Positions 1 to 9,833 are shown, numbered from the stretch's first letter. The stretch: 64,000 bases of DNA from Burkholderia pyrrocinia (GCF_022809715.1 NZ_CP094460.1:2542001-2606000), one strand, 5' to 3'. Made by a program: numbers and translations. The notes: generated by a model from the sequence alone, not told the origin.

Positions 1-1
1 G

Positions 2-1123
2 CGCGCGGACGTCGTTCAGTCGCGCGTCACCGGCTATATCGACCGTCTGTATGCGCGCGCGCCGATGCAGCGCATCGCGAAGGGCGCGCCGGTCGCGTCA
101 CTGTTCGTGCCGGACTGGCTCGCGCCGCAGGAGGAATATCTCGCGCTCAAGCGCGGCGGGATGGACGGCAGCCTGCTCGATGCGTCACGTGCACGGATGC
201 GGGCGCTGTCGATTCCCGACGGCATGATCGCGAATCTCGATCGCACCGGCCGTGCGCAGACGCACGTCGTGCTGAGCGCGCCGGAAACCGGCGTCGTCAG
301 CGAGCTGAACGTACGCGACGGCGCGATGGTCGCGCCCGGGCAGACGCTTGCGAAGATCGCCGGGCTGTCGACGCTGTGGCTCATCGTCGAGGTACCCGAA
401 GCGCTCGCGCTGAACGTGCAGCCGGGGATGTCGGTCGACGCGACGTTCGCGGGCGATCCGGCGCGGCACTTCACCGGGCGCATCCGCGAAGTGCTGCCCG
501 GCATCAGCACGGGCAGCCGCACGCTGCAGGCGCGCGTGGAGATCGACAACGCAGCGCTGAAGCTCACGCCCGGCATGCTGATGCGCGTGCGCGTCGAAGC
601 GAAACAGACGGTGTCGCGCCTGCTCGTGCCGTCCGAAACGGTGATCGCGACCGGCAAGCGCACGATCGTCATCGTGAAGAACGGCGACGGCCGGCTTCAG
701 CCGGTGTCGGTGACGGTCGGCAACGACGTCGGCGGCGACACGGAAGTGCTCGACGGGTTGAACGAAGGCGATACGGTCGTCGCATCGGGGCAGTTCCTGA
801 TCGATTCCGAGGCCAGCCTGAAAAGCGTGCTGCCGAAGCTGGAGCGGGCCGCGGGAGCAAGCACGCCGGCATCGTCCGCAGCAGCGGCGGCACCGATCTA
901 CGAAACCACCGGCAAGGTCGAGAAGGTCACGGCCGACGACATCACGTTCTCGCATCAGCCCGTTCCGGCGCTCGGCTGGGGCGCGATGACGATGGCGTTC
1001 GGCAAGCCGTCGGCGAAGGCGTTCCCGGATGTGAAGCCGGGCCAGACGGTGCGCTTCGCGTTTACGCAGACTGACGACGGCTACCGGCTGACGAAGGTCG
1101 AGCCGCAGGGAGGCGAACGATGA
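2..1123 (+). CDS. cusB: CusB-type periplasmic adaptor of a heavy-metal RND efflux pump, fused to a CusF domain (5' partial)
   Basis: Membrane-fusion protein that would link the inner-membrane pump CusA to an outer-membrane channel and help pass Cu(I)/Ag(I) to it. The reading frame is open from base 2, so the N-terminus, including signal peptide and first metal-binding Met residues, lies outside the window. Visible parts are the end of the alpha-hairpin, a lipoyl/barrel-sandwich half ([17 protein letters not shown]), a beta-barrel and the membrane-proximal domain. The last 70 or so residues are a CusF-like copper-binding domain: a His in FSHQPV, then [10 protein letters not shown] with the Trp and two Met residues used by E. 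coli CusF. The stop overlaps the cusA start as ATGA, so the two are translationally coupled. Family and role are well supported; metal preference is inferred from cusA and the CusF domain. Confidence 0.93.
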   Translation, partial: RADVVQSRVTGYIDRLYARAPMQRIAKGAPVASLFVPDWLAPQEEYLALKRGGMDGSLLDASRARMRALSIPDGMIANLDRTGRAQTHVVLSAPETGVVSELNVRDGAMVAPGQTLAKIAGLSTLWLIVEVPEALALNVQPGMSVDATFAGDPARHFTGRIREVLPGISTGSRTLQARVEIDNAALKLTPGMLMRVRVEAKQTVSRLLVPSETVIATGKRTIVIVKNGDGRLQPVSVTVGNDVGGDTEVLDGLNEGDTVVASGQFLIDSEASLKSVLPKLERAAGASTPASSAAAAAPIYETTGKVEKVTADDITFSHQPVPALGWGAMTMAFGKPSAKAFPDVKPGQTVRFAFTQTDDGYRLTKVEPQGGER

Positions 1124-4100
1124 TCGCGCGCATCATTCGCTGGTCCGTCCACAATCGCTTCCTGGTGCTCCTCGCTACGGTGCTGATCGCCGCATGGGGC
1201 GTTCATTCGCTGCGGCAGACGCCGCTCGATGCGTTGCCCGACCTGTCGGACACGCAGGTGATCGTGAAGGCGTCGTATCCGGGCAAGGCGCCGCAGGTCG
1301 TCGAGGATCAGGTCACCTATCCGCTGACGACGACGCTGCTCGGCGTGCCCGGCGCGAAAACCGTCCGCGCGTACTCGTCGTTCGGCGATGCGTTCGTCTA
1401 TGTGCTGTTCGACGATCGCACCGATCCGTACTGGGCGCGTTCGCGCGTGCTCGAATACCTGAGCCAGGTGCAGAGCCGGCTGCCGGCAGGCGCGACGGTG
1501 TCGCTCGGGCCGGATGCAACCGGCGTCGGCTGGGTGTACGAGTACGCGCTGGTCGACCGCACCGGCCATCACGATCTCGGGCAACTGCGCGCGCTCAACG
1601 ACTGGTTCCTGAAGTTCGAGCTGAAGGCCGTGCCGGACGTATCCGAAGTCGCGAGCATCGGCGGCATGGTGCGCCAGTACCAGGTCGTTCTCGATCCCGA
1701 CAAGCTGCGCGCGTACGGGATCACGCAGGCGGCGGTTGCGGACGCGCTTCGCCAGGCCAATCAGGAGTCCGGCGGATCGGTCGTCGAGCTGGCCGAGTCG
1801 GAGTACATGGTGCGTTCGTCCGGCTACCTGCGCACGCTCGACGATTTCCGGCACGTCGTGCTGCGCACCGACGACGCGGGCACGCCGGTGTTGCTCGGCG
1901 ACGTCGCGCGGATCCAGGTCGGCCCGGCGATGCGGCGCGGGATCGCGGAGCTGAACGGGCAGGGCGAGGTGACGGGCGGCGTGATCGTGATGCGCTCGGG
2001 CAAGAACGCGCTGACGACGATCGACGCGGTGAAGGCGAAGCTCGCCGACCTGAAGCGCTCGCTGCCGCCCGGCGTCGAAATCGTCACGACCTACGATCGT
2101 TCGCAACTGATCGAGCGCGCGGTGGATAACCTGACGGACAAGCTGATCGAGGAATTCGTGATCGTCGGCATCGTCTGCGCGGTGTTCCTGTTCCATCTTC
2201 GCAGCGCGTTCGTCGCGATCCTGTCGCTGCCGCTCGGTGTGCTGGCCGCGTTCATCGTGATGCGCTACCAGGGCGTGAACGCGAACCTGATGTCGCTCGG
2301 CGGGATCGCGATCGCGATCGGCGCGATGATCGACGCGGCGATCGTGATGATCGAGAACGCGCACAAGCATCTGGAAGCATACGACCACGCGCATCCCGGC
2401 GAGCCGATCACGGCCGCGCGCCGCTGGGAACTCGTCGCGGCGTCGGCCGCGGAAGTCGGGCCGGCGCTGTTCTTCTCGCTGCTGATCATCACGCTGTCGT
2501 TCATTCCGGTGTTTTCGCTGGAAGGGCAGGAGGGCAAGCTGTTCGCGCCGCTGGCGTTCACGAAGACCTACACGATCGCCGCCGCCGCAGGGTTGTCGGT
2601 CACGCTGGTGCCGGTGCTGATGGGCTATCTCGTGCGCGGCCGCATTCCGCACGAGCACGCGAATCCGATCAACCGCGTGCTGATCCGCGTGTACCGGCCG
2701 CTGCTCGAAGCGACGCTGCGGCGCCCGTGGTTCGCGATCGGCGTCGCGGTTGCCGCGCTCGTGCTGACGGCCGTGCCGTTGTCGCGGCTCGGCGGCGAAT
2801 TCATGCCGCCGCTCGACGAAGGCGACCTGCTGTACATGCCGACCGCGCTGCCGGGCATCTCGGCCGACAAGGCGAGCGAGCTGCTGCAGCAGACCGACCG
2901 GCTGATCAAGACCGTGCCCGAGGTCGATACCGTGTTCGGCAAATCTGGCCGCGCCGATACCGCGACCGATCCTGCGCCGCTCGAGATGTTCGAGACGACG
3001 ATCCGCTTCAAGCCGCGCAGCGCATGGCGGCCCGGCATGACGCCGGAGAAGCTCGTCGACGAACTCGATCGCACGGTGAAGGTGCCGGGCCTGTCGAACG
3101 TGTGGGTGCCGCCGATCCGCAACCGGCTCGACATGCTGTCCACCGGCATCAAGACGCCGGTCGGCGTGAAGATATCCGGGCCGGACCTGAAGGGGATCGA
3201 CGCGATCGCGACGCAGGTCGAGGCGGCCGTGAAGCACGTGCCGGGCGTCACGTCCGCACTCGCGGAACGGCTGAACGGCGGCCGCTACATCGACGTCGAC
3301 ATCGACCGGCTCGCCGCCGCGCGCTACGGGCTGTCGGTCGCCGATATCCAGTCGGTCGTGTCGTCGGCGGTCGGCGGCGACGATATCGGCGAAGTGATCG
3401 CGGGGCGCGAGCGCTTTCCGATCAACATCCGTTATCCGCGCGAGATTCGCGATTCGCTCGAGAACCTGCGGCAACTGCCGATCGTCACGGCGCGCGGCGC
3501 GCAGATCCGCCTCGGCGACGTCGCGCGCATCGCGATCGCCGACGGCCCGCCGATGATCCGAAGCGAGAACGCGCGGCTGTCCGGCTACGTGTATGTCGAC
3601 CTTCGCGGTACGGATCTGAGCACGGCGGTTCGCGCGATGCAGTGGGCGGTCGCGCAACAGGTCGCGTTGCCGCCCGGCTATTCGATCGCGTGGTCCGGGC
3701 AGTTCGAGTATCTCGAACGCGCGGCGGCGACGCTGCGCACCGTCGTGCCGGTGACGCTCGTCGTGATCTTCGTGCTGCTGTTTCTCACGTTCGGCTCGGC
3801 GGCCGACGCGCTGCTGCTGATGTCGACGGTGCCGTTCGCGCTGGTCGGCGGCTTCTGGCTCGTGTGGGGGCTCGGCCATGCAGTGTCCGTTGCGACGTCG
3901 GTGGGTTTCATCGCGCTCGCGGGCGTGGCCGCCGAATTCGGCGTCGTGATGCTGCTGTACCTGAAGGGCGCACTGACGCGCCGGCTCGACGCCGGCGAAC
4001 CGCTGACCGAAGCGCTGCTGCTCGACGCGATTCGCGAAGGCGCGGTGCTGCGCGTGCGGCCGAAGGCGATGACGGTCGCCGTCGTACTCGCCGGCCTCGT

Positions 4101-4326
4101 GCCGATCATGGTCGGGCACGGCGCCGGCTCCGAAGTCATGCAGCGCATCGCCGCGCCGATGGTCGGCGGCATGGTCACCGCGCCGCTGCTGTCGATGTTC
4201 GTCATTCCCGCCGCGTGGCTTCTGCTTCAGCGCCGTCGTGTGCGAAGCGCGAGCGATGCGCGGCATTCCGATGCAGTTCCTCACGGCATGAACGTGCCAT
4301 CCACCCAAACCGGAGAATCACGATGA
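1120..4326 (+). CDS. cusA: CusA, Cu(I)/Ag(I) efflux RND transporter
   Basis: Inner-membrane proton-driven RND pump of the heavy-metal efflux family, 1068 residues, the usual length. The copper/silver signature is clear: the TM4 stretch [20 protein letters not shown] and the three periplasmic methionines at positions 573 (LLYMPT), 623 (PLEMFE) and 672 (RLDMLS). These have the same residue numbers as the Met triad of E. coli CusA. The chosen ATG overlaps the cusB stop (ATGA) and its own stop overlaps the cusF start in the same way, so cusB-cusA-cusF form one coupled operon. The matching outer-membrane factor should lie upstream of the window. Confidence 0.97.
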   Translation: MIARIIRWSVHNRFLVLLATVLIAAWGVHSLRQTPLDALPDLSDTQVIVKASYPGKAPQVVEDQVTYPLTTTLLGVPGAKTVRAYSSFGDAFVYVLFDDRTDPYWARSRVLEYLSQVQSRLPAGATVSLGPDATGVGWVYEYALVDRTGHHDLGQLRALNDWFLKFELKAVPDVSEVASIGGMVRQYQVVLDPDKLRAYGITQAAVADALRQANQESGGSVVELAESEYMVRSSGYLRTLDDFRHVVLRTDDAGTPVLLGDVARIQVGPAMRRGIAELNGQGEVTGGVIVMRSGKNALTTIDAVKAKLADLKRSLPPGVEIVTTYDRSQLIERAVDNLTDKLIEEFVIVGIVCAVFLFHLRSAFVAILSLPLGVLAAFIVMRYQGVNANLMSLGGIAIAIGAMIDAAIVMIENAHKHLEAYDHAHPGEPITAARRWELVAASAAEVGPALFFSLLIITLSFIPVFSLEGQEGKLFAPLAFTKTYTIAAAAGLSVTLVPVLMGYLVRGRIPHEHANPINRVLIRVYRPLLEATLRRPWFAIGVAVAALVLTAVPLSRLGGEFMPPLDEGDLLYMPTALPGISADKASELLQQTDRLIKTVPEVDTVFGKSGRADTATDPAPLEMFETTIRFKPRSAWRPGMTPEKLVDELDRTVKVPGLSNVWVPPIRNRLDMLSTGIKTPVGVKISGPDLKGIDAIATQVEAAVKHVPGVTSALAERLNGGRYIDVDIDRLAAARYGLSVADIQSVVSSAVGGDDIGEVIAGRERFPINIRYPREIRDSLENLRQLPIVTARGAQIRLGDVARIAIADGPPMIRSENARLSGYVYVDLRGTDLSTAVRAMQWAVAQQVALPPGYSIAWSGQFEYLERAAATLRTVVPVTLVVIFVLLFLTFGSAADALLLMSTVPFALVGGFWLVWGLGHAVSVATSVGFIALAGVAAEFGVVMLLYLKGALTRRLDAGEPLTEALLLDAIREGAVLRVRPKAMTVAVVLAGLVPIMVGHGAGSEVMQRIAAPMVGGMVTAPLLSMFVIPAAWLLLQRRRVRSASDARHSDAVPHGMNVPSTQTGESR

Positions 4327-4685
4327 AGAAATTGATTGCTACCACCGCTGCCGTTCTCGCGATCGGCGCTCTTGCAACGCCGGCCTTTGCCGCCGGCGAC
4401 ATGTCGGGCATGGAGATGTCCGGCATGAAGATGTCGTCCGACGGTTCGGCCGCATCGCACGCCGCGCTGACCGATGCGGAAGTGAAGAAGGTCGATGGCG
4501 CGACCGGCAAGGTCACGCTGAAGCACGGCGCGCTCGACAACGTCGGGATGCCGCCGATGACGATGGCGTTCAAGGCGAAGGATGCGGCCATGCTCGAGCA
4601 GGTGCATGTGGGCGACAAGGTCAAGGTCCGGATCGAGAACGTCAACGGCACGATGACGATCGTCAAGCTCGTCAAGGCATCCTGA
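4323..4685 (+). CDS. cusF: CusF-like periplasmic copper-binding protein
   Basis: Small exported metallochaperone of 120 residues that would hand Cu(I)/Ag(I) to the Cus pump. It has a clear signal peptide ([23 protein letters not shown]), a Met-rich linker ([11 protein letters not shown]), then the beta-barrel CusF/CusX domain with [17 protein letters not shown]. The His and the two Met ligands of E. coli CusF are present, but the position of the Trp that caps the metal by a cation-pi contact is Met here. The start overlaps the cusA stop (ATGA). A second CusF-like protein with the same change lies in the copper operon at 23.7 kb, while the CusF domain fused to CusB keeps the Trp. Confidence 0.93.
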   Translation: MKKLIATTAAVLAIGALATPAFAAGDMSGMEMSGMKMSSDGSAASHAALTDAEVKKVDGATGKVTLKHGALDNVGMPPMTMAFKAKDAAMLEQVHVGDKVKVRIENVNGTMTIVKLVKAS

Positions 4686-4692
4686 TCGTCTA

Positions 4693-4771
4693 GACGCGGG
4701 TGTCGTTTTCGCCCGCGTCAATGCAGTGAACCGCATCGCGCGGACGCGGCGGACGTTGCCGCGTCCGCGCG
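4693..4771. terminator. Two GC-rich hairpins between convergent cusF and exchanger genes
   Basis: Two inverted repeats fill the gap between the convergent genes. The first has 8-bp arms at 4693-4700 and 4712-4719 (GACGCGGG with CCCGCGTC). The second has perfect 14-bp arms at 4737-4750 and 4758-4771 around a 7-base loop. Neither is followed by a long T run, so they are unusual as intrinsic terminators, but position and stability suggest bidirectional termination or 3'-end protection. Confidence 0.5.
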
Positions 4772-4806
4772 CGTGCGCGTGTCGGGCAATGCGCCCGATC
4801 CCGACT

Positions 4807-5817
4807 TCAGCGCGCCAGCGTCAGGAACAGATACACCACATAACCCGCGCCGTTCGCCAGCAACGCCCAGATCGCGAGCCCGCGCTTGCGCGCATTGACG
4901 CGCAGCCAGGCCGCCGCCGCGAGCGTGACGATCACGCCGGTCAGCACTTCGGGGCGCGGCTCCCACGGCGTCAGCATGATGCCGATCGCCGGCAGCAGCG
5001 TGCCCTGGAACACCATCGCGCCGGTGATGTTGCCGAACGCGAGCGTGTCCTTCTTGCGGCGGATCCACAGCACGCTGTTGACCTTCTCCGGCAATTCCGT
5101 GGCAATCGGCACGATGATCAGCGACAGCAGCAGCGCCGATATGCCGAGCACGTGCGACACGCCTTCCACGCCGTGAATGAAGCCCTTCGCACCGCCGACC
5201 AGCAGCGCGACGCCGAGCAGCAACTGCAGCGCGATGGTCGCCAGGTTGGTCGGCAGGCCCGTGCGCGCCAGGAACATCGTATGCGGCGCCTCGGTGCCGT
5301 GCCCGGCATCGACGAGCTGGCTCGACGCGCGGAACGTCATCACGACGTACATCGCGTAGATGCCGACCAGCATCGCGGAAAGCAGCGCGCGCACGGCCCA
5401 GTTGTGATGCGGGACGAACATCGCCACGGTCGCCAGCGAGAACGCGGCCAGGAAGTAGTTCATGTCGCGCACGAAGCCCGTGCGCTCGGGCGCGATCGTG
5501 CCGCGCAGCCCGCGCGAGCGGATCACGGCGAGCGTCATCAGGAAGGTGGTCAGCGTCGCGAGCATCAGCGGCGCGCCGAGAATCGCGCCGACGCCGATTT
5601 CCTCGTTCACGGCCTGGTTCGCCGTGCCGCCGGCCAGCGCGAGCAGCGGCACCATCGTTTCGGGCAGCGCGGTGCCGACGGCCGCGAACAGCGAACCGGT
5701 CACGCCTTCGGAAATCTTCAGACGTTCGCCGAGATGTTCGAGCGCATTGGTGAAGACTTCGGCGGCCACGAGGATCACGAGCAGCATGAACGCCAGTTCG
5801 ACGAACATGAAAGTCAT
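4807..5817 (-). CDS. CaCA-family sodium/calcium exchanger-like transporter, probable Mn2+/Ca2+ exporter
   Basis: Integral membrane protein of 336 residues with about ten hydrophobic segments and two internally repeated alpha motifs typical of the cation/Ca2+ antiporter family: VGTALPETMVPLLAL near residue 45 and VPIATELPEKVNSVL in the C-terminal half, each carrying the key acidic residue. The start MTFMFVELAF follows a good ribosome site (GGAGGTG, about 5 bases upstream); the frame stays open further upstream, but that part overlaps a riboswitch and is not coding. The long leader holds a yybP-ykoY element, which senses Mn2+, so I infer expression rises with manganese and the protein exports Mn2+ (or Ca2+). 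Substrate is inference; fold and family are well supported. Confidence 0.88.
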   Translation of the reverse strand: MTFMFVELAFMLLVILVAAEVFTNALEHLGERLKISEGVTGSLFAAVGTALPETMVPLLALAGGTANQAVNEEIGVGAILGAPLMLATLTTFLMTLAVIRSRGLRGTIAPERTGFVRDMNYFLAAFSLATVAMFVPHHNWAVRALLSAMLVGIYAMYVVMTFRASSQLVDAGHGTEAPHTMFLARTGLPTNLATIALQLLLGVALLVGGAKGFIHGVEGVSHVLGISALLLSLIIVPIATELPEKVNSVLWIRRKKDTLAFGNITGAMVFQGTLLPAIGIMLTPWEPRPEVLTGVIVTLAAAAWLRVNARKRGLAIWALLANGAGYVVYLFLTLAR

Positions 5818-5892
5818 GCGGCACCTCCGCAGGCTGGTGCGTAGAGGTCGATGGGGCGCGGGGGAACGGCTGGGAGGAACATGGGGACTCCG

Positions 5893-5938
5893 TGGTCGGA
5901 CGCTGACGAACCATGGCACAACCGCCGACGTCCGACCA
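5893..5938 (-). promoter_or_regulatory. Hairpin between riboswitch and exchanger start (candidate expression platform)
   Basis: Perfect 10-bp inverted repeat, TGGTCGGACG at 5893-5902 and CGTCCGACCA at 5929-5938, loop 26. It lies in the exchanger leader between the riboswitch aptamer and the ribosome binding site. It may be part of the switch or an independent stem; the alternative pairing was not modelled. Confidence 0.4.
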
Positions 5939-5957
5939 GGAACGACGCGATGTGCCC

Positions 5958-6062
5958 ATGGTCTCGCCAGACCGAATCGGCCGAACGCGCCACGGCCGAA
6001 AGCCGAGTGTGTTGACGCGTTCGCTTTCCGCGGGGCGGAAAGCAGGCTACTCCCCAAAGACG
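5958..6062 (-). ncRNA. yybP-ykoY (manganese) riboswitch aptamer
   Basis: Read on the minus strand, the leader contains the family hallmarks in order: CTTTGGGGAGTAGCC (about 6062-6045), a GC-rich stem GCTTTCCGC/GCGGAAAGC, the internal-loop sequence GCGTCAACACACTCGG, a further stem-loop, and the closing GGCGAGACC (5968-5960). The same blocks, GGGGAGUAGC, GUCAACAUACUCG and GAGACC, occur in E. coli alx/mntP leaders. It sits about 140 bases upstream of the exchanger start, leaving room for an expression platform. Members of this class bind Mn2+ and usually turn on Mn export genes. Confidence 0.88.
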
Positions 6063-6313
6063 AAGGGCAGTCTAGCGGAGCGGATTTCTTTCGACAAGCC
6101 TTCGCCTCGAAAAGTGTTTCTTCGCGGATTTCCGTGGATGCCGCTGTCCGACCATGAGCCGCCCTTCATGCCAACTATCGTGTATGACCGTTACCTGATC
6201 GTAAGCGGCCGTTGACACGTCTCTTGGTCCTTGGCGCCCGCGCCTGCTCCTATCACATATCGGCAGCCATCATTTTGGCAATTTCCGTAAGGGACTGCTC
6301 CAGAATCGACTGC

Positions 6314-6340
6314 TAATCGCGATCGATCTCGGGCCGTTAT
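6314..6340 (+). promoter_or_regulatory. FliA (sigma-28)-like promoter of the chemoreceptor gene
   Basis: TAAT at 6314-6317, 15-base spacer, GCCGTTAT at 6333-6340. The flagellar sigma factor consensus is TAAA-N15-GCCGATAA, so spacing is exact with one mismatch in the -35 and two in the -10 box. Chemoreceptors are often FliA-dependent. It would start the transcript just before the palindrome at 6359. Confidence 0.45.
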
Positions 6341-6358
6341 CTGCTGCAAGTATTCCGT

Positions 6359-6386
6359 CGAAGCTCACTCTGCAGAGTGAGCTTCG
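6359..6386. repeat. Perfect 28-bp palindrome in the chemoreceptor leader
   Basis: The 14-base arm CGAAGCTCACTCTG is followed directly by its exact reverse complement. It lies 45 bp upstream of the chemoreceptor ATG. If transcription starts at the sigma-28-like promoter above, the RNA folds into a strong hairpin with a TGCA tip. No T run follows, so a simple terminator is less likely than an operator, RNA stabiliser or attenuator. Confidence 0.75.
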
Positions 6387-6430
6387 TATCTTCTCCTCCC
6401 CGCTGGTCAATCTGCAAGGTCGGTAAGCAC

Positions 6431-8146
6431 ATGAAGCTGTCATTTGCGCAGAAACTCTGGTTGCCACTCATCCTGAGCCTGCTGTGTCTCGCCGGCATAT
6501 CGGTCTACAACGCTTACCAGACTCGAGAAATGCGGCTGGAGGAGCGCAAGGCGGACCTGAAACATGCAGCGGAGATCGCGCTGAGTGCGGTCAAGACCCT
6601 TGGCGATCAGGCTGCCGCCGGTGCCATGCCGGTAGCGGACGCCCAGAAGCGGGCCTTGGACAGCGTCCGGAACATGCGGTACGGCGAAGACGGTTATTTC
6701 GTGATCCTCAATTCGCAGCCGATGGCGCTGATGAACCCTGCAAGACCGGAACTGGAAGGCAAGGACGTCGGCGATTTCAAGGATCCGAACGGCGTCTACT
6801 TCTTCAGGGACACGGTCGCCGTCATCAAGCATGCCGGTCGGGGTTTTACCGCATATTCCTTTCCGAAACTGGGGAGAACCGAAGCCTCTCCGAAAGTCGT
6901 CTACAACGTGACATATCAGCCGTGGGACTGGATTCTCATGACGGGGCTTTATGTCGACGACCTCGATGCTGCATTCCGCTCGACGCTGTACCAGAGCCTC
7001 GGGATTCTGGTGGTACTGGCCGGCGCGCTGTCGGTTGTCGTGTTGCTGCTCAACCGCGGCATCTTGCGCTCGCTGGGCGGTGAGCCGTCCTATGCCGCCG
7101 AGATTGCAAACCGGATCGCCGGCAACGATCTGACCGCCGTGGTGAAGACCGCACCGGAGGACCGCTCGAGCCTGCTTTTTTCGATGAAGCGCATGCAGGA
7201 GCAGCTCACGCAGACGATCGGTACGATCAAGGTTTCGGCCGACTCGATCGCTACCGCCACGCACCAGATTGCGGCGGGCAACCAGGACCTGTCGCAGCGC
7301 ACCGAAGAGCAGGCCGCCTCGCTCGAGGAAACGGCGGCCAGCATGGAGCAATTGACCTCTACCGTCACCCAGAATGCCGACAATGCCAGCCAGGCCAGCC
7401 AACTCGCCGCGCAGGCTGCCCAGGTGGCGGAGCAGGGCGGCGCCGTCGTGTCACGCGTGGTGGAAACCATGGATGGCATCAACGCCAGCTCGGACAAGAT
7501 CGCCAACATTGTCGGTATCATCGAGAGCATCGCGTTCCAGACCAATATCCTCGCGCTGAATGCGGCTGTCGAAGCGGCGCGGGCGGGCGAGCAGGGACGG
7601 GGTTTCGCGGTGGTCGCGTCGGAAGTACGTTCGCTGGCACAGCGCTCTTCGGCGGCGTCCAAGGAAATCAAGGAGCTGATCCACGATTCCGTGGAGCGCG
7701 TGCAGGCAGGCGCCGGCCATGTACGGGAAGCGGGTGCGAAGATGCGGGAGATTACGTACGAGATCAGGCGCGTGACGGACATCATGGGGGAAATCACCGC
7801 CGCATCGCAGGAACAGAGCAAGGGTATCGGCCAGGTCAACCAGGCCGTCACGCAGATGGACGAAGTCACGCAGCAGAACGCGGCGCTGGTCGAACAGGCG
7901 GCGGCCGCCGCCAGCTCGCTCGAGTCGCAGGCGGACGATCTGAAAGCGTCCGTTTCGATGTTCAGACTGAACGCCTCACGCGACGCCGAAGCCAGCCGCC
8001 CTGTCACGCAAAAGCAAACGCAAACGCACACGACTGCGGCTCCGACGCGCGCCCGGACCCCGGCCAGGTCAGCCCCGGATCGGCCCGCACCGCAGCCCGT
8101 TCTGGCGGCGCAAACCGCCGCGGCGGGAGAATGGGACAGCTTTTAG
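6431..8146 (+). CDS. Methyl-accepting chemotaxis protein with single Cache domain
   Basis: Inner-membrane chemoreceptor of 571 residues. Order of parts: short cytoplasmic start and TM1 (about 10-28), a periplasmic sCache_2-type sensor (about 35-185, with [10 protein letters not shown] and [11 protein letters not shown]), TM2 (about 190-212), HAMP, then the methyl-accepting signalling domain with the conserved hairpin tip ([20 protein letters not shown]). The C-terminus is EWDSF, a tether of the type that recruits CheR/CheB methylation enzymes. MKLSFAQ is chosen because it begins the TM-containing N-terminus; the longer open frame starts inside the leader. Ligand unknown: such Cache domains often bind small carboxylates. 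Confidence 0.94.
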   Translation: MKLSFAQKLWLPLILSLLCLAGISVYNAYQTREMRLEERKADLKHAAEIALSAVKTLGDQAAAGAMPVADAQKRALDSVRNMRYGEDGYFVILNSQPMALMNPARPELEGKDVGDFKDPNGVYFFRDTVAVIKHAGRGFTAYSFPKLGRTEASPKVVYNVTYQPWDWILMTGLYVDDLDAAFRSTLYQSLGILVVLAGALSVVVLLLNRGILRSLGGEPSYAAEIANRIAGNDLTAVVKTAPEDRSSLLFSMKRMQEQLTQTIGTIKVSADSIATATHQIAAGNQDLSQRTEEQAASLEETAASMEQLTSTVTQNADNASQASQLAAQAAQVAEQGGAVVSRVVETMDGINASSDKIANIVGIIESIAFQTNILALNAAVEAARAGEQGRGFAVVASEVRSLAQRSSAASKEIKELIHDSVERVQAGAGHVREAGAKMREITYEIRRVTDIMGEITAASQEQSKGIGQVNQAVTQMDEVTQQNAALVEQAAAAASSLESQADDLKASVSMFRLNASRDAEASRPVTQKQTQTHTTAAPTRARTPARSAPDRPAPQPVLAAQTAAAGEWDSF

Positions 8147-8344
8147 GCGGCCATCCGCGTCACGAGTGACCAACAGGCGGAGCAAACCGCGCGGGTCGAC
8201 GCCGGCACGGAGGGTTATCATGCGTCTACGTGAGCGTTGAAGAAGCCGGAGACGACGCCAGTCATCAGCGCAACGAACTCCCCGGATGCGACGGATACCC
8301 GCTTGGCATCCGCGAGACCTCAACTCTAAGGGGATCGTTCAAGA

Positions 8345-9676
8345 TTGAATACAAGAGCACCGATGCCCGGCCCCGCCGACGATCAACCGACGTCGGACAG
8401 CAAAGCCGCCACACCGGAATACGTCTACCTCGGGCGGCAGCCGATTCTGGACCGCAGCGGAGTATTGAACGCATTCGAACTGCTGTTCCGCTCCGGGACA
8501 GCCAATCTTGCCCGAATCACGGATGACGCTGCTGCCACTGCGCAGGTCATCGAGAGACTCATCGGCGATATTGGCCTCGACGCTGCACTGGGCGATCGCA
8601 CCGGCTATGTGAACGTCGACCGGACGGTGCTGATGTCCGACATCGTCCGGTTGTTGCCGCGTGAACGCGTCGTACTCGAAATCCTCGAAACCGTGACGTT
8701 CGACGAGGCGCTCTGCAGACGCTGTAACGAACTGCGGCGCGCGGGCTACCGGCTCGCGCTGGATGACGTTTCTCGGGTTTCCCCGCGCCTGCTCGAGTTT
8801 CTGCCTTACGTCGATATCGTCAAGATCGATTTTCTCGAATGCCCGCGCGAACACCTTGGCGAACTGATCGACGCCGTCAGGCAGCACGGCAAGGTGTCGA
8901 TCGCCGAGAAAGTCGAAACACCGGAGGACCATGCTGCGGCCATGCGCGCCGGCTTCGACCTGTTTCAGGGCTACTACTTTGCGAAGCCGCAGGTGCTGAC
9001 ATCGCGGCGCATCAAGCCATCGCGCGACGCGCTGCTGCGCCTGCTCGTGCTTCTGGGCGGCGAACCGGAGATTGTCGAACTCGAAGCCGAACTCGAGCGG
9101 ATTCCGAACCTCGTCATTCAACTTCTGATGCTGCTCAATTCGAGCGCGGTCGGGCTTAGCCAGGCAGTTTCATCGCTGCGTGAGGCGATCATGCTGGTCG
9201 GCACGCGGCAAATCACGCGCTGGGCACAGTTGCTCCTGTTTGCAGATGAACGTCTGGACGCGCTGCGCTCCGATCCGCTGGCGCAGCTGTGTGGCACGCG
9301 TGCGCGATTCATGGAACTTGCCGCCAGCCGGCTGCGGCCCGATGACGATCGGATTGCCGAGACCGCGTTCATTGCGGGCGTGTTCTCGCTGGTTCATGTG
9401 CTGTTCGGCAACACGATCGAGGACGTCGTGACTACGCTGCCGATCCACGCCGATATCCGGCGGGCACTGCTCGAACGGCGTGGCGAGCTGGGTCTGCTAT
9501 TGAACGCCAGTGAGGCAGCCGAATCGGGGGAGTTCAACGCAATCCGCGCAGCGTGCAATGAATTGACGATCTTCACCCCCAACGACCTGACCATGCTCTG
9601 GCTTGCCGCCGCCGCGTGGTACGACGATCAGGTGCGTGGGCTACCCGCACACCGCCCGCAGCGAGCCTCGCAATAA
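8345..9676 (+). CDS. EAL/HDOD signalling protein (YuxH-like)
   Basis: Cytoplasmic protein of about 443 residues with an N-terminal EAL-type barrel (about 28-225) and a C-terminal HDOD domain (about 225-415). The EAL signature is degenerate: FELLFR in place of EALLR and DDVSRV in place of DDFGTG, while KID and a Glu near AEKVETPE remain. This pattern is usual for the YuxH group, which mostly bind partners or c-di-GMP rather than cleave it. The start is probably TTG at 8345, about 11 bases after AAGGGG; an ATG lies at 8363 without a nearby ribosome site. It follows the chemoreceptor in the same direction and precedes a GGDEF/EAL gene, so a role in c-di-GMP or motility control is inferred. Confidence 0.88.
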   Translation: MNTRAPMPGPADDQPTSDSKAATPEYVYLGRQPILDRSGVLNAFELLFRSGTANLARITDDAAATAQVIERLIGDIGLDAALGDRTGYVNVDRTVLMSDIVRLLPRERVVLEILETVTFDEALCRRCNELRRAGYRLALDDVSRVSPRLLEFLPYVDIVKIDFLECPREHLGELIDAVRQHGKVSIAEKVETPEDHAAAMRAGFDLFQGYYFAKPQVLTSRRIKPSRDALLRLLVLLGGEPEIVELEAELERIPNLVIQLLMLLNSSAVGLSQAVSSLREAIMLVGTRQITRWAQLLLFADERLDALRSDPLAQLCGTRARFMELAASRLRPDDDRIAETAFIAGVFSLVHVLFGNTIEDVVTTLPIHADIRRALLERRGELGLLLNASEAAESGEFNAIRAACNELTIFTPNDLTMLWLAAAAWYDDQVRGLPAHRPQRASQ

Positions 9677-9786
9677 GGGAGCGACGGCCGCGCCGTCGAC
9701 CTCACCCTGCCCGCAGCCGCTCGACTTGCCGCCGCGCAACCCGGATGTCGTCGTGGCACTCAACTCTTGCCCGAATCTGCCGTTAA

Positions 9787-9833
9787 CTCAGGGCGGCTGC
9801 CCCTGAGAGGGCGGTGAGGGCGGTGAGGGCGGT
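9787..9833 (+). repeat. Hairpin followed by three 9-bp tandem repeats in the 9677-10065 gap
   Basis: CTCAGGG (9787-9793) and CCCTGAG (9801-9807) form a 7-bp stem around a 7-base loop, about 110 bp after the EAL/HDOD gene. Immediately after come three exact copies of GAGGGCGGT (9807-9833). The rest of the 389-bp gap up to 10065 shows no gene or recognised element. Confidence 0.6.

Noticed and set aside
1081..4308. Minus-strand open frame of over 1000 codons opposite cusA
   Set aside because: It mirrors cusA in a high-GC gene; the translation is Arg/His/Asp-rich without domains and has no ribosome site. Long antisense frames are expected here.
5818..6057. 80-codon N-terminal extension of the exchanger
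   Set aside because: It overlaps the yybP-ykoY riboswitch and has no membrane or signal features; the start at 5817 has a good ribosome site.
9807..9833. CRISPR-like repeat cluster
   Set aside because: Three 9-bp units without spacers; no cas genes. It is a simple tandem repeat.
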